DNA from: Ascarosepion bandense
Taxonomy: Eukaryota; Mollusca; Cephalopoda; Sepiida; Sepiidae
Assembly: GCA_037127315.1 (NCBI GenBank)
Contig: JBBBDQ010000750.1
Coordinates: 6,279,001 to 6,343,000, forward strand
Reading direction: 5' to 3'
Length of the DNA: 64,000 bases
Every line of letters begins with the position of its first letter. The stretch's first letter is position 1. Positions 9,371 through 20,800 of the stretch are shown here, one piece after another. A program made the translations under genes and the position numbers. The notes under the pieces were generated by a model. The model saw only the letters and a list, made by a program, of their open reading frames with translations. It was not told the origin of the DNA and made no database searches.

Positions 9371-11283
9371 TATAATTTGTAAAGAATAAATGGAATGTTA
9401 ACCTGATAATTTTATTACTTCAAACATTATACTTCGTATTTGAAATAGACTGTTCAGTTTCTGTTTATTAAACAGTGTACATTATGGCTATCAGACTGCA
9501 CATTCAAAATTAAAAATAAATACATTAATTCTTTAGAAATTGCTTTGTTTACATTTTGGATATACTGCTGAGCAGGTATGAAGCTTTTGAAAAAATAATA
9601 CCACACTGGTAAAGAAGACTGGATCAAATGGTGGTTTCCCCAACAAAGTGAGAAGCCGATTCAATCTCAGCCAAGGAACATATTTTCTTTAAATAAATTT
9701 AAATAAATAAATAAAACAAAAAGGAGCAATTATTTCTTCAAGTATCCACCATATTAGCACACACACACACACACACATTTGTTTGAACATTATTTTTGAT
9801 AGATACTCGTATTTGAGTAGATAGTCTGTTTTTTCCTATAATTAAACAGTACATTTTTAATATCCACTGGCCTGAATATTTAAGAAATCTTGTCTTACCA
9901 CTCAAACACAGAAGAAATCAGGAAAATAAATGTGTATTTATATAGCTTAATTCAAACTTTGTTTACTATGAAATCTTTTGTGGTCAAGTGGTAAGACACA
10001 TCAGGTCTAATGGCAGCATCTCCCTGGTATATGAGAGTTGCAGGTTTGAATCCTGCTGGAAGATAAATGTTTTCCTAACAAGATTTCAGTGGTTATTAAA
10101 AATGTACAGTTTAACTACAGAAAAAAACAGACCATCCACTCAAATATGAGTATCTATTAAAAGTAATGTTCAAACAAATAAATTTAAATAAATACGTCAG
10201 TTAATACCAATTTCATAATATATATGGATAATAAAAAAAAATAAAAAAAAAAACCTAAGGTTTAAAATGCATTGAGAAAAACTTGAAATAAAATCCCATG
10301 ATAATGTAAAATGCTTTCATTTAGATCATTCTTTAACTACTCAATAATCTTAAAAATTTTAAATATTTTAATTTTAGGTACTTTATATAGTGTTACTTAT
10401 GAAGATACTTGTTGAGGAAATGTTAGAAAACAACCAATAAATTTGAAGTTTACGATAATTACCACGTATTTTCTGATAATACCATGTAGGAAGATCCATA
10501 TTTACAAAAATATGCATGTTTATACACAAAAAAAATTCGAAACTCTTTTTAAAATACTGGGAGTTACTGAATTGTAATAAACTTTTCTATTTAATAGTTT
10601 TTATATTTAATAACAATATCAGCAACCAATAAATGCACAATTTTAAAAGATAAAGTTTATAAATTATTCTAGTTACACATTTGAGATTTAAAACAATTCT
10701 TGTAAAAAAAAATCATTAAAAGTTTTCTTCCAAAATTTAGTGGCCATAATATATTTTATTCATAAAAGCAATTAAAAACATTTCTAATTAGATATCTTAC
10801 AATTATTACATTTTTTTTATTATTCAGAACAGATTTTTTCTGTAACTAAGGGTCCTGTTTAACCAAAAATATTTGATGATTTAAATTCTCCAAGGTCTTG
10901 TCCTTATAACTAATATAAACATTAAGAGCTTAAAAAAAAAAAAACAGAAAAAAAAAACACAGCAACATTTAATAAATAACAATTTAATTAATTTGTGAGT
11001 AAGTCCGGAAAGTTTCATTAAAATCCAACAATTATCTGATTTTTGTAAAAATTTCCAATTCCACCAATGTATATGTGAAATTTGTGTGTGGTGAAAACCA
11101 CTCAAATTTCCCATACTAATTTATAGTCTTCTGTTGAAGCCAGAAAAACAAGATTCTTAAAAATTTCAAAAGTTCTAAAAAAGATTTTTTATTAAGTTTG
11201 GGGCCGTTTTTGCCAAATCTTTGGAGGCACCCACAGACATACAATCAAATGAAACTGAAAGTATTTCTCCTCTACAATTCAGT

Positions 11284-11284
<1 letters not shown>
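9371..11284. other. AT-rich intergenic DNA, one tRNA-like segment
   Basis: Mostly featureless AT-rich DNA downstream of VIPAS39, with a (CA)n tract at 9759-9777. The complement of 10970-11060 resembles the dispersed AT-rich family at 15540-15660 and 49800-49890. AATAAA on the minus strand at 11188-11193 is a candidate VIPAS39 polyadenylation signal, about 630 bases beyond the stop. No gene is recognised. Confidence 0.55.
9975..10065 (+). other. tRNA-like segment (A and B boxes)
   Basis: Reads gtggtcaagtggtaagacac (A-box-like) and, about 45 bases later, gcaggtttgaatcctgctgg (B-box-like, with a plausible T arm). I could not fold a convincing acceptor stem, so this is more likely a tRNA relic or SINE head than a working tRNA gene. 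Confidence 0.45.

Positions 11285-11331
<47 letters not shown>
11285..11331. repeat. (GATA)n microsatellite
   Basis: About eleven GATA repeats; a second tract follows at 11512. Confidence 0.9.
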
Positions 11332-11332
<1 letters not shown>

Positions 11333-11511
11333 CAACCCAAATATAAAATACTGTAGAAAAGCTTACAATATACATTATTGTTATATACACATATATACAA
11401 ACTGTGTGGAATTATTTTGCATAATATTTTTGATTTTCTGATAAATTATTCAAATGTAAATAAATTATTATAAAATATAAATTCAAAATCAACTCTAAAT
11501 GCCAATGCATA

Positions 11512-11512
11512 G

Positions 11513-11581
<69 letters not shown>
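11512..11581. repeat. (GATA)n then (GA)n compound microsatellite
   Basis: About ten GATA units pass directly into about twelve GA units. It lies roughly 250 bases past the VIPAS39 stop, probably within its 3' untranslated region. Confidence 0.9.
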
Positions 11582-11586
<5 letters not shown>

Positions 11587-11821
11587 ATGCATGTGAGTAA
11601 ATATGTGTTTTACAAACACAAAATAACAACATTTGACATTAACATTTTTAACAGCCAGTGTAAGAAATTTTACATCATGTCTCATCGGGATTATCTCAAA
11701 AATAAAATAAAATAAATTTTAAGCAAAGTAAACTTAATATTGCTTTAAATACCAAATGATTGAAATTTTGAGGCATAGTTAACGCAAAACAAAATCCTCC
11801 CACCCCACCCCAAAACAATCA

Positions 11822-13615
11822 TCATTTCCATTTAATAGTTGAAGCACTGAGGGCATCTGCGGCTAAACGGTGTGGTTCGCTGTTGCTAGGGAATTTTCGA
11901 GAAAAATTTTCTAACTCCCGACGGTCCTTCAGGGCCACACAGGTCTCAACAAAAGTGCGATAGCAATTAAATTTCTGTGAGAGTTGCAAACATTTTTCGT
12001 TACTATTCATTGCTAGCAGATATTTTTTTATCTCATCTTCAGGTGCCCCGAATTTGAACAATAGTTCGGCCACTTTATCAAGGCTAATTACATTTTTTAT
12101 TTTTTTACCAGTAAACATTGTTCCCTTGGTGGTCAGTAAATCTTCAACATCGGCCCAGGCCTTAACCCGAGCTCGTGCTGTTAGTGCTGGCCACAGGAAC
12201 TGTTTCTCGGTGAGAGCGTGCTCTTTTCGAAAATGTAAAGGACTGGCAAAATCCGTTTCTTTGTTGTTATAGTGATACAAACAGCTATAATAAATTGATG
12301 CTATAACAGATGATGTGACTAAATTGAGTGGACGAGGAACTTCCTGGAAGATTGAATAATGGGTGTCCGTTGCGAGTTTACTATCCATACTGTCTACAGC
12401 GTTTTGCCATTCAAGTAACGCGAGTTGTTGTTCTACAAGCCACGTTTCACATGACATATTAGGACAGTGTGACATGTACTCCCGTAGACACCTCTTGAGA
12501 GTATCAAATTTTACTGCTAAATCTTTGTTACAAACCGCTTGCTTGTACATAACCATAGCCGCTTCTTCGTGCATCTGCATCGCCTTTAGGAAAAACACAA
12601 GTTCAGGGTAGCTACCCTGTGTTCGGAGATGGCTAATATAATGATTGACTGCTATTGGACGGGTCTCCAAAACTTCCCGGAAAACTTTATCACTTAAAGT
12701 TTGTCTCAGGAAAAGCACAACAGCCGTGATGACGTTACCATCGTTACTTTCCATTGCTTTGTCCATAATTTCAAGTTTGTCTTCACGGGTTCGGTACATG
12801 AATAAACCTGTATGGACTTCTCCGTCTCGAATTCTTTTCACTGTGTCGGTAACCAAGGGTCTTGACCACCGTTCTCGTTCTGACGTTTTTAGTGAACGTC
12901 TAAGAAACTGAACTTCGGCTTCTAGTTTATTAATTGTTGCAGCAGGAGATACTTTCGGTGCTGATCGTTGCAGTATGTCCTCAATACTAGCATATGCATC
13001 ACTCGAATTCGAATAAGATCCCTCAGAATAATCAGACGTTCCTTCTTGTTGACTACTCCTGCGACTTGTATTCATACCGGGATCGGTCCGAGTGTTATAG
13101 ATACTAAAGCTGCCACCCGTTGTACCCGTATCGCTCTTAGATCGGCCATGTCCGAAAGATGAAGTACGTGCATGGTGGAAAGAGGCGGCGCCGGACTGAA
13201 CTCCGTCACCTGGGGTAGCTGGAGTGGACGAAGGTTGTCTGTATTCAGTCCCTTTTTTTAAGTTACTACTTGTTGTTGTTGTTGTTGCTGCTGCTTTAGC
13301 GGGGGTCCCAATTCGTGAAATAAGATTAGCCTGTTCGTTTTTCAGCTTTCCACCACCGGAGAAAGATGACGACGGTGTAGCTATAGTAGTAGTTGAAAGC
13401 CCGAGGTCCAAGTGCGACTCTAGGCTTTCACTGAAGTCGTCATCTTCATACTGGCGACAGGACAAAATCTTCGAGGCAAAAACCGAGGCGTTGTCCACAG
13501 AGATGTCATCATCAAACATGTTATATTTCCCAGTTGATTTCTCAATTTGGGACTTGGACCAGTAATCATCTTCTTCTGAATTCCACCGGTTTCGCCCGAC
13601 TCCTAAAAACGACAT
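11822..13615 (-). CDS. VIPAS39: VIPAS39 / SPE-39 (VPS33B-interacting, Vps16_C family)
   Basis: A 597-residue protein that, as known for the family, binds VPS33B and acts in late-endosome, lysosome-related-organelle and alpha-granule trafficking and in recycling of apical membrane proteins. The start is taken at MSFLGVGRNRW (13615). An upstream in-frame Met at 13669 adds only a hydrophobic, UTR-like lead. The N-terminal 45 residues have the acidic EEDDYW / FDDD pattern of SPE-39 proteins. Residues about 80-215 are low-complexity Ser/Thr/Gly with an AAATTTTTSS run. Residues 229-247 look coiled-coil (INKLEAEVQFLRRSL). Residues about 255-597 are the Vps16 C-terminal-like helical region (DTVKRIRDG, GNVITAVVLFLRQTL, IYYSCLYHY, ending STIKWK as in vertebrate VIPAS39). 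It is longer than the human protein (about 490), mainly in the linker. No intron interrupts it. Identification is strong; the symbol follows the vertebrate name. Confidence 0.95.
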   Translation of the reverse strand: MSFLGVGRNRWNSEEDDYWSKSQIEKSTGKYNMFDDDISVDNASVFASKILSCRQYEDDDFSESLESHLDLGLSTTTIATPSSSFSGGGKLKNEQANLISRIGTPAKAAATTTTTSSNLKKGTEYRQPSSTPATPGDGVQSGAASFHHARTSSFGHGRSKSDTGTTGGSFSIYNTRTDPGMNTSRRSSQQEGTSDYSEGSYSNSSDAYASIEDILQRSAPKVSPAATINKLEAEVQFLRRSLKTSERERWSRPLVTDTVKRIRDGEVHTGLFMYRTREDKLEIMDKAMESNDGNVITAVVLFLRQTLSDKVFREVLETRPIAVNHYISHLRTQGSYPELVFFLKAMQMHEEAAMVMYKQAVCNKDLAVKFDTLKRCLREYMSHCPNMSCETWLVEQQLALLEWQNAVDSMDSKLATDTHYSIFQEVPRPLNLVTSSVIASIYYSCLYHYNNKETDFASPLHFRKEHALTEKQFLWPALTARARVKAWADVEDLLTTKGTMFTGKKIKNVISLDKVAELLFKFGAPEDEIKKYLLAMNSNEKCLQLSQKFNCYRTFVETCVALKDRRELENFSRKFPSNSEPHRLAADALSASTIKWK

Positions 13616-14150
13616 AGTTTCCTTAACTAAGTCACATGGGACAACAAAACAAAACAGATAACACAACAATTTCAGTTCTTAAAACGTTTCTCGTTTCATC
13701 ATGTTTTTTTTTTTTAGAAAAATCAAGAGGGGCGTGTTAAATTATTTGGTTACTCTTGTTAATTTAAGCACAAACTTAGTTTACTCAAAGAATAAAGTTG
13801 AGTCCACAATAATCTATACGCACGACTTATGTAAGTATATACGCAGAAAACAGCAACTGGTTGTACATGCAAGTAAAAATATTCAAGACTACATTCCACC
13901 GCAACCTGGGAAGGTCTTCTTCCGTCTGGTGTCAACCTCTGTGTGGAGAGTTCTTTATTGATGACGTCACTTTTGACTTTACTCTTCACACGTGTTTTGA
14001 ATTGATAAGTGATTTTATCATCATTTTTATTTAATCTTTGACTGGAGAGAAGTCAAGTCAATTGTAATAATTAGTAGTTGCAGGGACATTTATTTTGTTT
14101 CCAATTGTTTGAAAACAATACTAGTTTTTGCACGTGAGTGAGTGAAAACT
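13616..14150 (-). promoter_or_regulatory. Probable VIPAS39 promoter: CRE and two CACGTG boxes
   Basis: Upstream of VIPAS39 (reading leftwards) there is a perfect palindromic CRE, TGACGTCA, at 13962-13969. CACGTG E-boxes lie at 13989-13994 and 14131-14136, the second within GCACGTGAG, close to the CLEAR element bound by TFEB/MITF factors at lysosomal genes. No clear TATA box is placed. The transcription start is unknown, and function is inference from motif plus position. Confidence 0.45.
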
Positions 14151-15073
14151 AAAGAACTGATTTGTGAGTTGTTTTTTTTTTAATTTTATTAACTAAGTCA
14201 GAAATTTTAATTTAATCATGACTAAAAAAAAGCTCCTTTGTTTTTCTAGATGCCATGTGCAAACATTTATCAAGTTTAGCGTTTCAAAAGATTTCTGCGT
14301 ACCAAAAACTAATTTGCTTACATACCTTTTATTTTTTTAAACTTACAGAAAAAAAAATTGAAATTAATTTTATTTTTAATTGCATTTCTGAAAGTATTTT
14401 TCTTTTTATTTCAGATGTATTTTCAAAGCTGTAAAAGAAGTACTCCAATAATATGAAGCTAAATGTAAGGAAGAGAATAAAAAAAGCGTTAGAGACTTCT
14501 TATTTTTAGCAAAACACGAACTAATTACTTTTTTTTAGAGAGAGTGTAATTAAAAAAAAACAAAGTAAATTAATTAAATTATATATTTCTTTCTTTTATT
14601 TATTTATTTTGGTTCTCAACTCAAGCAAAAATATGAGTGATAACTTGTTTTTAAGAGCACTCATAAAAAAAATTATGAAGATCTTTTTCGGAAAAGTTTG
14701 TATTCTTTTTTAGTTTTAAAAAAAAAATATATCTTCCTCAGGCAACGACACCTAAAAATATTGGTTCGTTATCGATATAGAATGGGACCCTTTTTAATAC
14801 CGTATACCCGACCGTATGTATCATTTTTAATTCTTTTTAAGAAACAACAATGATGAACCTCAAATGATTGTTCATGTGCTTCCGAAAAAAATTCATGCAA
14901 AAATGATTTAAAAAAACAATTTTTAAAATATTCAGATAATTATTCAAATAAATTAGTTAGTTACATTTTCAAACTTGTGTGTAAACAGTAAAACACTAAA
15001 ACAGCTAAGTGACCAATACTTATAGCCTTAGTGGGTAACCAAATCGTTACGAGAGTTTTACAATGGAATTTTA
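14151..15073. other. AT-rich intergenic DNA, nothing recognised
   Basis: Long A and T runs and no convincing reading frame, RNA gene or repeat boundary. Confidence 0.6.
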
Positions 15074-15366
15074 AGTCAGTCAGTTAAAGTGCCATTTAAT
15101 ACATGCTTGGGCGATCATGTCTCTTTCGAGACATGACTCACTAACTGGGCAGATTTTCCCGAAGTAGGTTGTCATTACTTTCTGTGGTAGGCTGATTGCC
15201 AGCCAAGGCTATAAAACCCAGTTTGTCCTGTTATTTAACCCATTGCTGGATGGAAGAGACGGATTATAATTTTAATACCTTTTCCAAGGGTATTTGTGCG
15301 TATGTAGAATTCGAACTCGGCTCGCCGATTTCTCGTTCCGAGCCTATAACTACCACAACGCACATC
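15074..15366 (-). mobile_element. tRNA-derived SINE, minus strand
   Basis: Same family as 1021, reversed: tail agtcagtcagttaaagtgcc at the left, B-box complement gaattcgaactcggctc and head ccacaacgcacatca at the right. A few bases of the body are missing near 15305. Confidence 0.85.
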
Positions 15367-17375
15367 AGAAGGGCCCAAAAAACGAACTTTTTTTTCATCA
15401 AAAATCAAAATGAAGAGGAAAGATCAAATTATTTTTTAATTATTTTTTAAAAATTTTTTATCCCTTCTAAACACGTTCGAAATTTTGGTAAAAAATCTTG
15501 TTTTGATTTTAGTTAGCGGGTAACCAAATCCTTACGAGAGTTAATAACCCAGTATTTTTCCGGTGACAAATACACATTAATTTGAAGATTTATGCAAAAA
15601 TCAAATAATTGTCAGATTTTAATGAAACTTTCAGGACTTATTCACAAATTAATGAAATTATATTTTTAGAAAATCTCAGTAAAATTATTTTTTTAAATTT
15701 GTTACCAATCCACGTACCATCCAACTAAATTCATAAAATTTCAAGAAATTATTAAATTTTGTATCAAAAATTTATTTTATTAATTAAGCGCAGGACTAGT
15801 TGGCAAATCTAAATCATCTATTAATTTTTTCAAACATTTGGCGTTTTTTTTTTTTTTTTTTTTTTTTCGAAAATGTGCTCCAAATCATAAAATAAAAAAT
15901 GCAATAACATTATTCAATTAGATAAACAATAAGCTTTATTGCTATTATTAAAGACATCAGACTGAAAAAAAAAATTTTTAATGAATAATGAAATTTTAAA
16001 AATTGTTTTAATTTTTTCTCTTTTAATTTATAAAATTTCAAAAATGTTTTAAAAATTCTACAAAGTCTTGTGACGGTTAGGTGAAGATTTTATTTACAAA
16101 CTGAAAATTGAAAAGTTTAATACAAATCATTGAGCTATCATATTTTTAAAATAACTTTTTTGTGTGTGTATTTGAAGTTTTTTTTTGGTTTTTTTTTTTA
16201 TGGTAATTCCTGTGTTACATTAAAAGGCCATATGTTTCATGGTTTCTTCCCTGTACAAGAAAAAAATTTGGCCAATTATGTCAATTCTGGTCACCATACA
16301 CTTACCTCATCTCCATCTATCTGTCATCACATGTCAATCATACGTGGGGGGGGGGGGGTCAAAAAGATCAACACTCCCTGATTAAGAGTAGCTTTATTCT
16401 AAGTTTCATGCTACAAATAAGTAGTACTTGTGTGAATCAGATTAATTTAACTTTAAATTTGCTCATTCTCCAAAATTAATGTCAGATGTATATTTTATTT
16501 TTGCAAAATTTTTTAAACTGAGTATTAATTTTTGCTTACAAATGTGTCTATTGCTCAAAAATGGCCAAAGAATTTTACAATTTTAGGTTCCAGCCAATAT
16601 AATTTCTGTTTGAAATACACCAGAGCATTTTGCTTACTAGAAATAGTAAATTTCATCATTTAGCTTTCAATTAAAACTAAAATATAAGTTTTAAGAAAAG
16701 TTTTTATTTTTAAAAATTCAATTTCAAATTTAGGCATCAAAATTGAGTGGAGGTGCCTAAAAAAGCTAAGCCACAAAACTTATTCCCCTCCCCTAAATTT
16801 TCCTTATTTTTTTTTAGTTAACCAGTCTGTCTAAACGGTGCCTTTTTTTTCTTAAATAACCAAACACATTTTTTTTTAATAAACCTGTTAAGAAAGTTGG
16901 AGATAAAAATCTATGTGCTCTGAAATGAATGATTAATTTCAAAATTTTAATTAGGTGCTGCAAGACATTCTGCATTTTTATGATGGATTCAGAGTACTTG
17001 CTATTGTGATCATCAAGAACTGAATAAGAATAGCAAAATTTCACCATCTCTAAAAATAAATGTATACTTAAAATCACCAGGCAAACAATGCCATAGTTCG
17101 ACCAACCAATCAGAAAATGTTTACAATCAAGATGTAAGAAAGGAAATAAACTAACAATAACTATGGTGAAAAGATCATTTTCAACATAATTATTGAACAT
17201 TACCTGATGACAAGATAAATCTCGAAACAGAAATTTCTATGTTGCAATGTAAATTAAATTAATTTTAAATAAAAAAACAAATTTAATTATATTATGCTGT
17301 ATGATCTATGTTGTATTGAGCGCTTTTTAAAAAAGTATATGCCAGAGAACTCAGAATTCTAAACCTCTTCATCTG

Positions 17376-17376
<1 letters not shown>
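15367..17376. other. AT-rich DNA with a dispersed repeat copy
   Basis: 15470-15900 matches 49610-50130 in order and orientation (shared words tcaaataattgtcagatttt and aatgaaactttcag, then caaaattttg blocks). A pure T run lies at 15847-15867 and a G run at 16346-16357. An open frame on minus at 16814-17200 has no recognisable domain and AT-driven composition, so I do not call it a gene. Confidence 0.5.
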
Positions 17377-17420
<44 letters not shown>

Positions 17421-18225
17421 TTTTTTTTTTTTTTTCTAAACATATACTGTTAAAAATAAGAGACAATGAATGTCTATTATGTTTAATCATGAGCCGTTCT
17501 AAACGTCATATTTTGGCTTTAATTTCAGTTGAAAATAAATACAAAAATTCTCCAACATTTGGAAAATTTTTTATTAATTTGCTTCTAAGCTTTTGGCTCA
17601 CATGATCCATCTTCAGAGAGGTTATTTAGATGGTAATACAACAACATCCACCATCACCGACAATTTTATTTTGTGTTGACATAAAACTCTGCTAGGCAAT
17701 GGCAATAGTTACCAAAAATAACAAATGCGGTTCTATGACATCACACCGCATTGTTGGAGAATTTTTGTCTTTATTTTCAACTGAAATTAAAGCCAAAATA
17801 CGACGTTTAGGACGGCTCATGATTAAACATAATAGACATTCATTGTCTCTTATATTTAAGTCAGTCAGTTAAGTGCCCTACGTGATACACGCTTGGGCGA
17901 TCATGTCTCTTTTTGAGACATGACTGACTGGGCAGAAGATTATTCCGCAGTAGGTTGCCATTGCTTTCTGCGGTAGACTGGTTGCCGACCAAGGCTATAG
18001 AACCCAATCTGTCCTGTTATTTAACCCATAACTGGAAGGAATAGATGGATTAATACCTTTCCCAAGGGTATTTGCATATTAGTGAATGCAGTGAATTCAA
18101 CTGGAGTTCGAACTCGGCTCTCCGATTTCTCTTTCCGAGTCGATATCCACTGCACCACAACGCACATCCAGGTTTAGAAAATTATTTGCTACCTCGATAC
18201 ACTAAATATATATATTTACTTCTGG
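17377..18225. mobile_element. Fold-back element copy 1, interrupted by a SINE
   Basis: After (TA)n and a T run at 17377-17438, an arm of about 110 bases starts (tttctaaacatatactgtta, then aatcatgagccgttctaaac). Its reverse complement returns at 17752-17858. The interior carries catcttcagagaggttattt and attttattttgtgttgacat. The right end is split by the SINE at 17859-18169 and resumes gtttagaaaattatttgcta, ending by a (TA)n tract near 18210. Related copies are at 34470 and 61446. No transposase is encoded. Confidence 0.8.
17859..18169 (-). mobile_element. tRNA-derived SINE nested in fold-back element
   Basis: Full-length reversed SINE (tail agtcagtcagttaagtgccc, head caccacaacgcacatcc). It breaks the right arm of the fold-back element, so it inserted later; about nine bases of the host arm were lost at the junction relative to the copy at 34470. 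Confidence 0.88.
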
Positions 18226-18329
18226 TCTATTTCCCTGTCTCTTGTATGCACCAGGACTTTTACACTTGAAATTTAAACTTTCACCTTGTTCTTCCATATC
18301 ATTATATTGTGTAAATAAAGTTTTTTATA

Positions 18330-18480
18330 ATCATGTCACCTCAAGCAAGGCATTTTACTGCCACTGTTGAGCAGGGGTTACATAGGAGGTAAGTTATGAG
18401 AAAGAGTGACAGGTTACGGGGGGTGTCAGGAAGAGGGCAGGAGAAGGATGAGAATACTGATGATTTTGTAATTCAGCAAC
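18330..18480 (-). mobile_element. LINE 3'-end fragment, minus strand
   Basis: Reads aatcatgtcacctcaagcaa, then gcaggggttacataggaggt, the complement of the shared LINE terminus described at 3828. Short and non-coding. Confidence 0.65.
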
Positions 18481-18575
18481 ACTGTGAATTTTCTTATAAA
18501 TCATTGCACAAGGCCAATATACGACTGAATCAAATATACTGATATATGGGAACAAACGTTGTCTATGTATATATA

Positions 18576-19452
18576 CAGGGTGCAAAGGATAAATTGTTAT
18601 CTAAATTATGCAAAAAAGAAAATAACACTGACATCTCATTTTAACAAATTCATTTGCCAAAATATCTTGAAATACTAAAGAGTAAAATTATTCAATAAAA
18701 TTGGTATTGGCTTTAACCACGGCCCCCAGACAATTTCAGAATCACCTGCAACTCTTCTGGACCATTTTCTTGTTTAAGTTGGTGAATGCTCCCATAATCC
18801 TTGCCTTCAGTTCATCTTTGGTGTGTCAAGGGGCTTTATTAGTCTCTCGCTCAACTGTGCTTCATACATAATAATCAAGGGTGTGTCAGTCTAGGGAGTT
18901 AGGTGGCCAAATGTAAGAGGTGATGTGGTCACAGAAATTGTGTGACAGCTATGACTGGGCTCTCCTGCTTGTGTAGCATGGTGCAGAAACCTGTTGTTAG
19001 ATACAAGTTTTACAGCAACCACCCACTTGACCCAAGGTAGCTCTATCTCCTTGAGGCACTTGATGTAAGAACTCCATGTTCAGTTTGAGGTCCTGTGGGA
19101 AGATGTAGGCATAACATTGCCATCACTAGTAATCACTCCAAACACCTTTATAATCACTATTAGACTTATCCAACACTTGCCAAATCCTTTGCACTCTCCT
19201 CAGATTGACACTCAAATACTCAAAAATATTCTTATTGGAGCTTCTGGTGTGAATGCCAAGCAGTGCAACAATCCATTTCCAAATTTCTGGCTGAGTGAAT
19301 TGCGTCATGACGCTCTTTTTTTCACAGATGTTGCCAAACTGACCCTACTATTTTGTGTATGCGCAATATTAAAAATATAAAATGGCAACAATTTACCCAT
19401 TGTATTTTGTATATATAAAATTCTATGACTTCTGTTAGTCCGCCACACCCTG
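18576..19452 (-). pseudogene. Tc1/mariner-superfamily transposon, decayed
   Basis: Termini CAGGGTG (18576) and CACCCTG (19452) are inverted and each flanked by TA. On the minus strand the N-terminal part (about 19126-19308) resembles a transposase DNA-binding region. The C-terminal end reads TKDELKARIMGAFTNLNKK, then VQKSCR and LGAVVKANTNF, a common end of mollusc and insect Tc1/mariner-type transposases. At 877 bases it is shortened, with several frameshifts and stops; the DDE core is not readable in one frame. Confidence 0.75.
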
Positions 19453-20164
19453 TAAAATAGCCATACATTGACCGGTCGAAACCAAATCTTTGGAAGAAGG
19501 GCAAATAGATAAAGGAGTACAAGGTACACAAACTAGAGTGCATATTTTAGTACAATAAATTTCAATAAACTTACTTTGGAAATAGAAGTTTTATTGTTTA
19601 ACGTACAAAATACTTTAGTTATTTTAAAAACTTGATTAAAATGACATACTTATTTAATATAAATTCAATATTATTTTTTGCATTTCTTTGAAGTTTTATA
19701 TAAAGAAAAGGAAACCTGTAATATGTCTGTGTTTCAGGCAAACAAAACTTAATGACAACAGGTACTCTCTTGATTTCCTGGTCTTTCCAACATCGTTATC
19801 TTCTTCGTCTTCTCGCTCAAACACTTTGTCAACTGACTAAGTTTGTACCTACTCAAATCGTTGCCTTTCCTCGCTTTATGACTTTTCTCGGATGCTTATT
19901 TGCATATGAATTACAATGGGTGGTTCGTATGTCGACATAGTTGTTGCTCATTTGCATACCTTGTAAAACCGTGCACCTTCACACCGGAACGAGGCGTTAG
20001 ATCACAAGGAAGACCACATTTTATATGCTAGAATTTTTGCAACACACTGACACATAATGAAACCCTCACAGTATTTAGTATTTTCGAAGTTATTGCTGAC
20101 TTTTTTGTAAAGTTTATAAATCTCAACAAAAAATGTTAATGATAACTTCAATACTAAATACTAT
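19453..20164. other. Non-coding; two ATTTGCAT octamers
   Basis: No gene is recognised. ATTTGCAT (octamer/POU site complement) occurs near 19899 and 19951, about 50 bases apart, in a locally less AT-rich patch. I see no TATA box or exon to attach it to. Confidence 0.45.
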
Positions 20165-20310
20165 CACCCACGTCTATTGAACAGGTCTAGAGGCTCATCC
20201 CTTGTTCCCTGTTTAGGATGTGGTTTCCGGTTTTTATCTTACTCTTACGTAGCCCCCCTGCGCATCAGTGGCGTTACCGCCTTGCTTAGGGTGATATGAT
20301 TAAAAAAAAA
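20165..20310 (+). mobile_element. LINE 3'-end fragment, plus strand
   Basis: tctattgaacaggtctagag, then ttcccTGTTTAGGATGTGG, then gtagcccccctgcgcatcag and ttgcttagggtgatatgatt, followed by an A tail. Matches 51680-51835. Confidence 0.7.
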
Positions 20311-20439
20311 AAAAATGAAAATTTCAACACAAATCAGTGTGTTGCCAAAAATAAACAACTTCATAACTGATAACCTTCTAACCTACCATAGTATTACTAA
20401 TCTCATGACGCTTGAACTAAAAATAGTATAAAACATTTT

Positions 20440-20800
20440 TTTCTTTTTTTATAATCGTGTCACCCCAAGCAAGGCATTTTACTACCACTCTTGAGCAGGG
20501 GGTTACATAGGACATAAGTTATGAGAAAGAGTGATAGGTTACAGGGGGTGTCAGGAAGAGGGTAGTAGAAGGATGAGAATACTGATGAGAATGGAGTGGA
20601 CAAAGAAAAGAGAATGAGAGAGAGAGGATGCAAGTTAGTGAGATAGGAGATAACTTGACTTTCCATTTGAATTTTGAAGATTGTAGCTGTTGGGAAAGCA
20701 AGCAAACGGAAGTGATTTCCACAGGCGGGAACTGCTATAGAAGAAACTGTTGGAGTAGAATTTCGTTTACAATTTATTGGTTTCACAGTAAAAGGGTGGG
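20440..20800 (-). mobile_element. LINE 3'-end fragment, minus strand
   Basis: Starts at the T-rich tail complement, then cgtgtcaccccaagcaaggc, and ends in gcgggaactgctatag-like coding remains. Minus orientation. Related to the fragment at 20905. Confidence 0.65.

Noticed and set aside
9975..10065. Functional tRNA gene
   Set aside because: A and B boxes are visible, but no acceptor stem or sensible anticodon arm could be formed; 28290 and 61275 fail likewise.
13224..13565. Plus-strand frames across 12054-13565
   Set aside because: Antisense shadows of VIPAS39; no independent domain.
13616..13669. Upstream in-frame ATG of VIPAS39 as the start
   Set aside because: Adds an 18-residue hydrophobic lead unlike the family; MSFLGVGRNRW begins the recognisable N-terminal pattern.
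16814..17200. 128-codon minus-strand open frame as a gene
   Set aside because: AT-driven composition, no recognisable domain, no splice or promoter context; treated as chance.
19890..19960. snRNA or pol II promoter from two octamers
   Set aside because: No TATA, PSE or transcribed unit can be assigned nearby.
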